Source: Doryteuthis pealeii (Eukaryota; Mollusca; Cephalopoda; Myopsida; Loliginidae). Taken from it: a stretch of 64,000 nt of DNA. The notes beneath the pieces are model-generated. The model was not told the origin of the DNA. It made no database searches and saw only the letters and a program-made list of their open reading frames with translations. Position numbers and translations under genes: made by a program. Position 1 is the first letter of the stretch, and each line of letters begins with the position of its first letter. This document shows positions 1 through 11,812 of this stretch, piece by piece. The DNA is taken from the NCBI GenBank assembly GCA_023376005.1, contig CM042141.1, forward strand, positions 98,975,597 to 99,039,596. The letters run 5' to 3'.

Positions 1-175
1 ATTTCTTGATCTAATTGAATGATTATTGTTATATAAATATATTAATCATTGTTATAAAATTTATTAATCATGATATACACAATGGAAAATCTGTTTCAGA
101 TTATATTTACATTTGAGGGGGGGGGTTAAGTGATGAATCTCAACCAATTCAAAATTGTTTTATTATTTTCCATTA

Positions 176-274
176 TACAAGGTGTGTCAAAAAAAATAAC
201 ATTCCATTCATTCTTGGTTTCTATCTTGCTAAATACAGCTTTAAAAACTTAGTACTTTTTTGACACACCTTGTA
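176..274. mobile_element. Mariner-type MITE with 19-bp perfect TIRs
   Basis: TACAAGGTGTGTCAAAAAA at 176-194 is the exact reverse complement of 256-274. The ~99-bp element begins and ends with TA-flanked termini and has no coding capacity. Confidence 0.75.
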
Positions 275-294
275 TTCTGAAAAAAATTAATGAA

Positions 295-300
<6 letters not shown>

Positions 301-329
<29 letters not shown>

Positions 330-390
330 CAGAATATAAGGCGTGTCAAAAAGTACAAAAAATCTCAATACTTTTTTGAAACACCTTGTA
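301..390. repeat. Poly-T tract followed by a second, shorter MITE copy
   Basis: A run of 29 T at 301-329 is followed at about 335-390 by a ~55-bp inverted pair (aaggcgtgtcaaaaagta / tacttttttgaaacacctt). The pair matches the ends of the MITE at 176-274 with substitutions. Confidence 0.6.
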
Positions 391-1194
391 TGTAAAATTT
401 TAAAACATTCCATAAAATAAGCACAAATTTGTTTGATGTTGTATTTTTATAGTTCTTGAGAAAAATCAAGAGTATCCAGTAACTGAAGAAGTTGATGTGA
501 TATAGAAAAACTGGGCTCATTTTTGGATTCAGAGGTCAAAAAATAGTCAAAACCAAATGTCAGATCCAACTCAATGAAAATTATCCAGTGTTATTAAATC
601 CCAGAGATCAATGGGTTACAATGATTTAAATTTACTCATCAATTATTAGTACAGGTTAAATGTACGGTAAGGGTTACCCAAAGCCAAACTTTTTTATTAC
701 CTTATTTTTCCGATGCAGGTATCATTGGGAATGAGAAAAGTTTTGGTAGACAGGCAACAGTGATGCTGATAGCTTTTTGATTTAGTGCGTCCTGGGATAC
801 ACATATTTGCTTTAAATGAGTCCTTGGGGAAATTCAAGTTTCTTAATAGATTGTAGGGTTTTTATTTATGATCTGGGGAAACAACTAAAGCCGTCTAACC
901 CCTACCTTGTAACCTATCCTGTGTAATTCATTTCTAAGAAACTATTGAAATGTATTTACAGTTAGCTTGAAATAGTAAGGGAAGAAAAAAGAAAAATACT
1001 GAGATACATGAATATGATTTTACTGCGTCCTTTTAGATTTTTGTGCATCAGGGACAGGACACATACCTATCAGCATCTCTAGGCAAGGCTTTACTTTTCT
1101 AGCAAAACTTTTCTTATTCTCCAATGATATCTGGATTGGAAAAATAAGGCCTTAAAAAAAGGTTTGCTTGTGGGTTACTCTTTTAACTTGGACT
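391..1194. other. Unassigned intron-like sequence
   Basis: AT-rich sequence without a supported exon, repeat or RNA gene. It is presumed intron of the TBC1D9-like gene. Confidence 0.4.
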
Positions 1195-1202
1195 ATATGG
1201 AG

Positions 1203-1539
1203 CAGGTATTCCCAACTTTTTTTTGCCATACCCCCAACTAATGACCTCTAAAATGCTGATTTCCCCCCACCCCATGTGACAATATATAATTCTTATAATT
1301 TAAAAAGTGAACTGTTTGACTGAAGAAGCTCAAAACTCCAATACGTTTTGTTTAAACAAAGTTCAAAAGAAGAAGCCATCTATGAAAAGTAAAAATGAAA
1401 TAAACAGAAGGCAGAAAATAATTTTTTTAAATGTAAATCGAAAATTTGGATTCAGACCTTGTTAGTCTCAATTGTACTTCCTCCCCCAAAAAATCAAATT
1501 GTCCTCCTGTGGGGCATATGCCCCATGTTGGGAACCCTG
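1203..1539. mobile_element. hAT-type MITE with 8-bp target duplication
   Basis: The ends CAGGTATTCCCAAC and GTTGGGAACCCTG are imperfect inverted repeats of hAT type (CAG...CTG). The flanks ATATGGAG (1195-1202) and ATATAGAG (1540-1547) form an 8-bp duplication with one change. No transposase frame. Confidence 0.7.
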
Positions 1540-1679
1540 ATATAGAGGGATTAAGAAAAATTGGTTTTAGTGTTCGTTTACAATATATTCATTTATGAAT
1601 TATCAGAATATTTTACAGGTATCTCACATTTTATAAGAAATAATCTGAAAGGCTTAGAATACATTGGCTGTATCCCCTT

Positions 1680-1800
1680 GATGAGGGGTAACTTCTCCTT
1701 CAAAAAATGGATGTCCTGGGTATGACCCTAAACTGCATCTGATGGTGAGACTCCAATCTTGATATGGGGTTAGTGTATCCCCTGCCATATAAAATCTTGT
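1680..1800 (+). repeat. Fragment of the LINE-tail family (GGTCAGAGTGGACC family)
   Basis: gtcctgggtatgaccctaaa and ctgcatctgatggtgagact match the 61.1-61.7 kb copy in the same orientation. It is a short non-coding remnant. Confidence 0.5.
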
Positions 1801-1924
1801 TTACTCCACCTTTTGAATAATTTAATTAATTCTTTTCTAGTGAGAAGATGTTAAAAGATGTTAGAAAAGATGTCCTCTACTATTTTTCTATGCTTAACTG
1901 CAGAATGATCTATTTTCCATATCG

Positions 1925-2193
1925 GTCTAACAACAAGGGAGTCTATCAATAGAGCATACACCTAGAAATCGCAAGGTTCTGGGTTTGGGACCAGTTGTCG
2001 CCAACTCAGCACATAAGTAGCACAGCTTGGGTAAACTGATCTGTGTGGTAAAGCATCTGGGAGCTAACGGTAGGTGTGGTGCTCCACCTGAACAAAAACA
2101 ACCCCATGGTCTAGCACAAATAAAAAGGGGATAGACTCCCTCTCTTTTTGGCTGATACTGACAATAGGCCATACCAAAGTCTACTTTACTTAT
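1925..2193 (+). mobile_element. SINE-A copy (diverged)
   Basis: The body matches the well-preserved copy at 18187-18443: gcaaggttctgggtttggga as box-B region, taggtgtggtgctccacctg, then aaaaggggatagactccctc, ending actttactt. The box A region is decayed. No target duplication was found. Confidence 0.65.
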
Positions 2194-2515
2194 ATTTTAC
2201 AGGTTTCTTTTTTTTTTTTTTTTCTTCCTAGTAGTTTTTTTGGAGGGAGTGGGGTAGGGATGGGGGGTAATACCAATCTCTTTTAGTATATAAAGTACAT
2301 ACAGACAAACCTCTCAACGGACTAATAGGTGAGGAGGAGGGATCCGTTAAAGTCCGTACATGGAAAGGAATTATTTTTTAGTCATAAAGCCACTATAGTA
2401 GTTATCAGTATTTATGATCACAATGTAAATGATATAAAAATATGTATGTGTGTTATATATATATATATATATATATATAAAGTTAAAAAAAAGGAAATGA
2501 ATCCGACAGTATGAG

Positions 2516-2818
2516 TATAGATAAAAGGATATGAAAACAACACAATATGCTGTTAAAGTGAAAACATTTTATAACATATTCATAGCTAATATTGAACAAT
2601 ATTTCGATTTATAAAAATCATCTTCAGAGCTTGTTTATACTCCAGACTTATTAATAGCTATCATTTTCGTCTCCACTATTGATAAGTCCGGAGTATAAAC
2701 AAGCTCTGAAGATGATTTTTATAAAATCGAAATATTGTTCAATATTAGCTATGAATATGACATAAAATCTTTTCACTTTAACAGCATATTGTGTTGTTTT
2801 CATATCCTTTTATCTATA
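2516..2818. repeat. Foldback element (303 bp, 32-bp loop)
   Basis: Left arm 2516-2650 and right arm 2683-2818 are near-perfect inverted copies (tatagataaaaggatatgaa at the outer end, agcttgtttatactccagac toward the centre). Both sides are bordered by TA microsatellites (2455-2479 and 2813-2837). Transcripts would form a long hairpin. Confidence 0.8.
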
Positions 2819-3230
2819 TATATATATATATATATATACACACAGTACTTAAAAAATACAGCATGACACACTTACATAGAATAGCATCAATAGTTCTCTC
2901 TCTCTCTCTCTCAAAGGGAATGATATTAGTATATACAGTTTTAAACAAATACAATAACATCACATTTATTATACATATTAAAATATACACTACAACTTAT
3001 TAAAGTTTATTTACCCTGTGTATGTAGTGGAAATTAATTTTTTTTCTTCTTCTGAAGTGATCGCACTAATGACTATTTGGAAGCGGGGGGGGGTTCGCCT
3101 GTAGATTTTGTCTGTTGCATCCGAAGTCCGTTGATGGGAGGTTACACCACTGTGCTTAAAAAACCAAAACTTTTATTAAGTTGAACATTATTGTCTTTAT
3201 TTTTTTTTATCTATATATTCATTTGCTTAG

Positions 3231-3310
3231 ATTCTACAGAAAGTGCAATAGAGCTACTGATTTCTTTGAAGAAGAGGAAGAAGAAGAAGAAAAAGATTCA
3301 AGTAAAGATG
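3231..3310 (+). CDS. TBC1D9: TBC1D9-like exon a
   Basis: The acceptor is gcttag at 3225-3230 and the donor is gtaaga from 3311. The exon reads in the second frame as 26 codons, starting FYRKCNRATDFF and followed by eight glutamates and KDSSKD. It ends one base into a codon; that G plus AC of the next exon makes Asp. The third frame is also open but lysine-only and does not join the next exon, so it was discarded. The run of GAA/GAG codons is a simple-sequence tract inside real coding sequence. Confidence 0.7.
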
Positions 3311-3363
3311 GTAAGACACATTTCTTTTAATACACCTGGCATGTACATGTCACTATCGATCAG

Positions 3364-3403
<40 letters not shown>

Positions 3404-6400
3404 CCCCTTGCATGATGCTTCCTGTCTTTTCAGTCTTTTGCATGTTGCAATCAGACTTCAAAAATGAAAATCTTCATTTGCTCATCACTTGTTTGCTTTG
3501 CAGTAAATGTCTCATTTTTTTCTTTTAATCCTTAAAGACCTCATTTACTTTATATGTAAAATGCAACATAAAATAACTAGGGTGAGTCAAAAGTTTTGCA
3601 ATATTTTAGTAACGTGCTAGTTTGTAGCATGTATATCATATGACTGAACGGAGGTGTGTGGTGTAATGGTTAGAGTCATAGGAAATGGACACATCGACCA
3701 AAGTTCAAATCCTGGATGAGGCTGTTTGCATTTCAAGTTGTTAATACCCTTGGGAAAGGTATGCATCCAACTACTCTCCCTCAAGCTATGCGAAAATAGT
3801 AGGGCAGACTGGGCTCTTTAACCATGGCTAGGTAACCAGTCTAGGAGAAGGAAAACTCTGTATTCAAACATATTAAACTCTGCTTAAGAAATTGACTTTG
3901 TGTTGAATCCTGATCATGCGGAGAGGTTGGTAAATATATATATGAGTCAAAAGCTTTGTAATATTTTGGTAACATGCTAGTTTGTAGCGTATATATCATA
4001 TGACCTATTAAAATTCTGGTTGTCATTTTAGGTGTTTAGGTTTCCTATTTCTCAATTGGATAAAGGTGTTGGTTAAGACAGTTCTAAGTGACAGTTATCT
4101 CTAGGCTGCAGGTTCAATCCTGGTCAGGGGCAGCAGTAACATAGAATAATAATACAGCTTAACACCTGTACACCAGCTATGGTTAGTAGAATTAGAACAT
4201 GATACCCCCATGGACTGAATAAAGGGTTCAAAGTTCCATGATGGCTCCTGATTACGACGAGAAGGTTCCCGAGTTCAAGAAGAAATACCTGAAGAAGGCC
4301 GGAGGGCACATCCGAAAAGTTGTACAGATAACAATAAAGATGAGGACAATAGTCCGAATAATCCAAATAATACTAATTTAGGTTCCCTATTGGTAATTCC
4401 ATTGGTAGAAAAGGGTGTAGTCTCAGTAGTAGAAAGTCTGTTGTATTCCTTGAAATCCTATATAAAACAAAACTAACTCCTCGTAGAAGAAAATCCATTT
4501 GTAATATTCCTTCAATCTGAAAATCCCATTAACAACTGATTCTAGGACAGTTGCAAAAGATCTTAGATATTCAAATGCTTTTCTGTGATCGTTTCTGATT
4601 GGCCCATTTTACTAGAAATATCTGCTGCTGCTATTTAGGAAAGTCTATAAATATGACTGTGAATTTACATCTATCTTATAGCAACATATTCTAATATGAC
4701 TGAAGCAATCCAATCCATGGAAAGTAACCATTATGGTTGGTAGTATTGTGGTGTGGTGGCATGTTGTGCATTACTTCACTTTGTGTGTGATTTGAAAGCC
4801 ACAAAAGATGAACATGCAATGTAGTTTAATTCAGAGACTTATGCTTTATGAGTTCGAAACTAAGCCATAATACTGTGGAAACAACCAAAAACATTTGTTG
4901 TGCGAAATGTGAAGTTGATGCAGAGTACAATAACCAGAAAGGAGATGATCATGTTGTAATGGTTATCATCATTGAAAATGGATACAGTGCATCCAAGTTC
5001 AAATCCTGGATGGGGCTGTTTGTATTTCACATAGCACTAATAACCTTGGGAAAGGTATGCATCCAACTATTCTCTCACTAGCTATGAGTTAATAGTAGGC
5101 CAAACTGGGCTCTTGGTATGACAACTGGTCTTGGAGAAGGAAAACTCTGAATTCAAACCTATTATCTGATTATCATCTTAGGAAATGGGCACAGCAACCA
5201 GAGTTCAAATCCTGGATGAGGTTGTTTGCATTTCACATAGCACTAATTACCTTGGGAAAAGTATGCATCCAAGTATTCTCCCACCAGCTCTAGGTTAATA
5301 GTAGGGCAGGCTCGGCTCTTTGTCTATGGCAACTGGTCTTGGAGAAGGAAAACTCTGAATTCAAACCTGTTAAATAATTGACCTTGTGTCACATTCTGCT
5401 CGTGTGGAAGGGTTGGTAAATACATAGAGTACAATAAAAAGATGGTTCAAGAAATTTTACTTAGATTACAAGGATCTTGACCATTATGCATGGTTAGGTT
5501 GGCCTAAAAACGTGGATTCTGAGGCCGTGCTACAAGCCAAAGAGGCAAAATCGGTGTCTCACAGTCCAGTATGGTTCATCATCTTCACAACCTCAGCAAA
5601 AGCATCTGTATTTGCCAAATTGTCTCGAGTTACCAAAATATTGCAAAACTTTTGACTCACCCTTGTATATTCATTTATCATATTCTTCATGTGTTACTAA
5701 TCTTATATATAACTCCATTTTTTTCTTCTTCTTCATTGACTAATATTCCTTTGGTCCTTCTTATTATAGAACTCTTTTTCATGCTTGTATTTTTACTATA
5801 AAAAAAAGAAAAAAGAATTTAAAAACCCTTGACTTACTAAAAATAAAATTGGTTCCACAGCATTTTTCCTTTCTTTTTTTTTTTTTTTTTTTTTCCCTCT
5901 CATTTGAATTAATCTTCCTCTTCTCCCCAATAATAATCTACCTTCTGTTTCTTTTCACTCCAGACCTTGAACTTCCCTCAGCCTATTCTGAAGAGCTGTC
6001 CCTCTCTGATGATAATCCCATGCAAGATGGTTCTCCTACAAAAATCTTGACTTCCCATGATCCTCTAGATTTGGAAAAAGATCTACGTGAGCGGCTAAAG
6101 CTGGAATCTATCTCCTCAAATGATAGTGATACTAATACTTTGTCCACTGATCACTTGGATGTAGAAGATGCACCTTCTGAGGCGACTGCTAGTATTGCTA
6201 CTAGTACATCAAAAGGTTTTCTATCTTAATCCATTTTTAAAAACTTTTTTTTTTTTCCTATCTGAATTATTAGCTTTGTATAATACTATGCATGCGGGGG
6301 ATAGGTGTGTGTATATATAATTCTAGGTAGTTATGATACATAGGTAGTAAGTCAAACCACATATGTGTGTGTGTGTGTGTTAAATTGGGAATGGATTAGA

Positions 6401-9155
6401 ATCACCTACAGATGGGTGTGTGTGTTCAATGTAGATCATGTGTGTGTATGTATAGATAGATACATGTGTGCGTATGTATAGATAGATACATGTGTGCGTA
6501 TGTATAGATAGATACATGTATGTATATAGATAGATACATGTGTGCGTATGTATACATACATGTGTGTGTGGGTATGCATATATGTGTGTATGTGTAAGTA
6601 GGCATATTGTTTGTGGGTGGCAATAGGCAACAAAAGCATAAAACTGAAGAAAAGATTAAGAGGGTGATAACTCCCCAGATTAGAGACGAGAAGTCTGGGT
6701 TGTGAACAACTTTAATAGTTGACCAGTTGGTCAGATGGGTCATAAAACACCATCAGGGTGGTCTGTTAGAACAAAGGATTTTCAAATCTCGGAGGATGAG
6801 ATTTGGACGAGATTTGATAGCGAGAATTGGGATTCTGGGAGATTTGAAAAGTTTTAGTCAGTTAGTCTTGGGACGAGATGAACGGCCAGAAGAAGCAGTG
6901 CAGAAAGATGCAGTGAACGCAAGAGAGTTGCAGAAGTGTGCAAGAGCTCGCAGCCCGCCGGTGGTGTTACATTTATTCTCTTTTTAGTAGTTTTATAGTG
7001 TAATACTATAATGGAGGCATGTGGCATAATTAGAGTCGCAGGAAATGGAATTGTTGTCCCGAGTTCAAATCCTAGACAAGACTGTTTGCATTTCACATAG
7101 TGCTAATACCCTTGGGAAAGGTATGAATCCATATATTCTCCCTCCAGCTATGGGTAAAATAGTAGACTGGGCTCTTTAACCTTTGATAGGTAACCAGTCT
7201 AGGAGAAGGAAAACTGAATTTCGGTCATTGATTGGGTTTGTAGCATTCCTTGTGTACTAATTCTTTCCCATCGACTGTGCCAAAAAGTGCGGATGGTCCA
7301 ATACAAGCCTTCACCACTATAAACAAAACCACTGTGTTCACTGAATGAACACTCATGCGTTAAAATTGACGAGAGAGTCCATTTAGTCTTATAGTCATAT
7401 AGAAAAAAATATCTATATATTAATACTTGTGTTCCTTAAAAGTATGACCGTTATCATCTTGCAACACCTTCTGGTTAAAAATGAGACCGTCCAAGAGGAA
7501 ATGCAAAAATGTAAATCCTGATTATCTGGTGTTGCTTATTGGCTAATTCTTATGAGTGTCGTCACCTCGGCTAACTAATGGACCATTCCGTTTTTATTAT
7601 AAAGAATAAAGGGAAGAAAAAGGACATGCTACACAGAAAAAATAAAATAAGAAAGAAAGAGTAGGGAAAGATAGAGGGACGGGGGAGTGCACAGAAGCGA
7701 TAATGCTAATCTGTTTCAATCAAACATAATGAAAAGAAGGAAAAAAAGAGTGAGAGAGAGTTAAATCAAGATTATTATAAATTTTACATATTGAACTATT
7801 TGCAATAACTCTTAAAGTAGACATATCAAACTTTGTAATCTTCAACACTTTACTTTTTCAATTTTTTTGCTACCTGAATTATTACTTTTACGTTCTCTTT
7901 TTAGCAATCTTCTAGTCATAAAGAAAAAATCTTTAGCAATTAATGGTGCTAATTTTGTTTGTTAAACTCTCTTCTAAATTGCAAATAACATTTACACTAG
8001 GAAAATTTTAAATTATTGTGGGGAATTTTATCCCCAAAAGTAATAATGACCTGGCTATGACATCTAATGGTTCCAATCCTGGAGCTGTGGGGAGTGTGAA
8101 GTACCCCTTCATCACCATTACTCTCAGATCCACTCTGACCCGGAGTGGTAGGACTTGTTAGGATCCCACCACTGCAATCTACACCCAAGCAAAGAACAAA
8201 AACTGATGGTTAGTTCATTATAATTGAGCAGAAAGACTCAGATTACAATAATAAAAGGATTCGCGTACCTAGACAGTAACATCTCATCCACAGAAAGCAA
8301 TGTTAATGCACACATAAGAAAGGCATGGTCCGTTATGAATAGATTATCAATCATATGGAAATCTGAACTCACAGACAAATTAAAGAGACAATTCTTTCAA
8401 GCTGTAGTCATATCAGTACTGCTGTACGGCTGCACCACTTGGGCCCTAATGAAGTGCCTAGAGAATAAACTAGATGGGAGCTGCACAAGAATGCTGTGTG
8501 CAGTCTTAAACAAATCTTGGAAATATCACTCCACAAAAAAACAGCTGTATGGTCACCAAATCACCCAAACCATTCGAGTAAAACAAACAAGACATACTGG
8601 ACACTGCTGGAGAAGCAAGGATGAACTTATAAGTGACGTTCTCCTATGGAAGCCAGTACATGGGCACGCCAGTGTGGACCATCCAGCAAAGATGTACATT
8701 GACCAGCTCTGCATGATGATGATGATGATGATGATTTGAATAGAATGAGTTCTGAGGTGAATAGATAATGAACTTTGAAATATCCCATCATACAGGTAGA
8801 AAATACCAAGAAAATTTTGTACAGCTGTGGGTGAAATTTGGTAGGCAAAGAGTTAATAAACCGAAATAACTTTTTAGCCACCCAGTAATAAATATGAAAG
8901 TATTTTGAATATGTGTGTCTTTAACATGAAAATATGATAAAGATACCAGGATTTCATTATTTCTCATAGAAACATTATACAATCCAAACTGATGTTATTA
9001 GACATATGTCAAATATTTATCTATTATTAAACAATATCAAATATGTATCACCAATCGCCTGTTGATGCCAACATCATATTTTTCAAATATCAATAAATCC
9101 TCCTCACATTTCCTATTTTTAAATTTTATTTATTACTTTTCCACATAGTTATGTG

Positions 9156-9201
<46 letters not shown>

Positions 9202-9374
9202 AATATATCAAATTTGGTGAGAAAAACCTGGCAAATAGTTTGATTGTAAAAATATACTACCAAACATCACCTGGGGAGAAAAAAATTTTTTGGAAAAAAA
9301 GAAAAGACCAAGATAATCGCATCAACCAAAAATAATCTATTGGTACAATATTTGGAAAAAAAAAACAATTTATA

Positions 9375-9416
<42 letters not shown>

Positions 9417-9752
9417 TACATACACCTAATAAATATTTAGAACTAACACTTGTCTGATTTATTTTCAGAGAGCATGTCTTTTAGTGGCCTACACCAACGT
9501 TCTGTATTGGATATCATTCGACAGGACAGCAAAGCAGAATTCAAGAATGTTCCTCGTCTCAACCAGGTAAGCATTCTAATTTCATTTTAATTATTTCACA
9601 ATGTTTATTGATAGAGATAATTAGGTTACTATACTTTCTTGAAGGTTTTATTGGTTTTTAAGTAAAGTTCAACATGCAGTTAAATAATTTAAATTATTCA
9701 ATGAGAATCATAATAAAATCTTCTACTATATGTGTATTTATTTATTTGCGTA

Positions 9753-9788
<36 letters not shown>

Positions 9789-10351
9789 ATTATACTAAAG
9801 CTGAGCAAATCCTGTTTTGGTTGCTAAAGGCTTTTTTACTGTTTAGTTTAATGAGACAAATTTTATACTAATTTATTCTTTAGTTCTAGGATTAAGTTAA
9901 GTTTGAAAAAAAAAAAAAATCATTTCATCCTTTTAATTAGCAGTAATTGGCAATTAAGTCAAAAACCGACCCGTCCCTTACTAACATTGTTTCTATCACT
10001 TTCACCCCCTCTATACATATCTTAATCACCCACCCTCTATATAAGATTAGTATATCTACAGAGCAAATAGAAAGATAAGGAAGAGTCAGCCACCTTCTCT
10101 AACTGTTACTTGGCTGTTTAATTTAACTCCCACTTCTTTCCTACACTAAAAATTGTCTTAAATTTAAAAAGTTTTTCATAACTAAAGCTGATAATTAATT
10201 CAAATAAACTTGTAATAAAACCATATTTGTGATGATTTGGAATTAAAAAACTGTACTAATTAAATGAAAATATAAAAAAAATACAATACGTAAAAAGTAT
10301 TTGATAAACATTACGGGTTGTTCAATGAGACTTTTTTACGATAACTTATTG

Positions 10352-10385
<34 letters not shown>

Positions 10386-11757
10386 GTTAACATATACTTC
10401 TTTAATACAAAAGAAAAGAAATCATCAGTTTATAACAAAATAAGTTGATTGGAATTTTTAAAATTATTATCTTCATTTATTTGAATTTCTTGGAAAATAA
10501 TTTCTCTTGGTAATAAATTCTGTTTTAATAATTTGATTTATACTTTTAGTAAATAAATTGCATTTTCTTTTAAAAATCAGCCTAATAAATTTTTTTTAAG
10601 AAAATCATAGCTGACCCTATAGGGACCTCCAATTTGACGTGTAAAATTGATCACTTTTTTTATCGGTTCATTTTTTCAGATTTCATAAAATAAAATGGGG
10701 GGAGGCTCATAAAAAATATTTCCCCTAATATATTTTAGAAAAAAATCTATTTCAAACATAATTTCTTCAAAAGTTTCATTGTGTTAAATATAGGGGAGGT
10801 GGTAAATTTGGTACAGCAGATTGGAGGTCACTAGGGACATCCAATTTGACGTGTAAAATTTACACTCCCTATGTTTAAATAAATTTATTTTTGAAATAGT
10901 TTTTTTTTGTTCAGAAATATTATTAGAATTATTTTTAATTTTAAAAATAAAAAAAAGCTCTTTATTTTAAGAAATAACTATTATTACTATAAAGACAGAT
11001 GCCTTAATATAAATCAGTTGAGTTATATATTGCCCACATATATAGCTTTTTCTAAAAATTGGCCTTAAGTCAAAAATTAATTTAAAAAATATATATAAGA
11101 AAATTAAAAATATTTAAGAAAATTAAAAAATATATTCTTAAAAATTAAAATTTTAAAAATATAAAAGAAAAATCATTTTAAACAGTTTATCTATTTATCT
11201 TATTAAAATATACTCATAAATTTAGAAAAGTTTTAAAAAATACTTTGAATTGACAAAATAATATTGTGTAATTTTTCCAACAATCTAACCCAAGCTCAAT
11301 GGGTGACCCAACAGGTCACATTTTTTCTAGTATATATATATATAAGGGGTTCAACACTCCCAGAAATAATTTTCTAGATGGCCGTTGAGCCAATAGCTTC
11401 CTCCGCCCTTTATACAGGTCTTGTTTTTCATCCTGCAGGGTGTCTAGCCACCCTCCTCACCAGATAAAATCTGTGGGATTACTGGTTTAGTCATGCATAC
11501 TCCAGGAACAAACAATGTGTCTTGTGCAATCTGTAACAAAGTTTGTAAGTCGACTTCTGGTCTTAAGCATCAAATTTTATCATCTGATCCATCCAATCCA
11601 GTGGGAAGGACGTCCTTCCTATGTCATATTTGCATCAAACTTTGTGGATCTGCAGCGGGATTGATGAGTCATTTGAGGGCTTATGAGAGGAAAGGTTCTA
11701 ATGGTGGGGTTATAGGATTGTGAGGGATGGCAGTGATCTGTAAAGATTATGTTATTG

Positions 11758-11812
<55 letters not shown>

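Larger units (their letters stand above)
3577..5667 (+). mobile_element. Mariner-like element with nested SINEs (decayed)
   Basis: Ends carry inverted repeats: GGTGAGTCAAAAGTTTTGCA near 3581 and TGCAAAACTTTTGACTCACC near 5642-5662. Inside, fragments read like a mariner DNA-binding region (SHNTVETTKNICCAKCEVDA at 4859-4918; IKRWFKKFYLDYKDLDH at about 5435-5485). The coding region is split by SINE-B copies and carries stops, so it is inactive. A second left terminus in the same direction occurs at 3942-4008. Confidence 0.65.

Noticed and set aside
3191..3415. Lysine-rich reading of exon a (third frame)
   Set aside because: Does not join in phase with exon b; the Glu-rich second frame does.
6426..6743. 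105-codon protein rich in His, Thr and Tyr
   Set aside because: Reverse translation of GT/GTAT microsatellite.
11493..11723. Host C2H2 zinc-finger gene
   Set aside because: Single short frame with LINE-type CxxC...GL..H fingers, no exon structure or start context.
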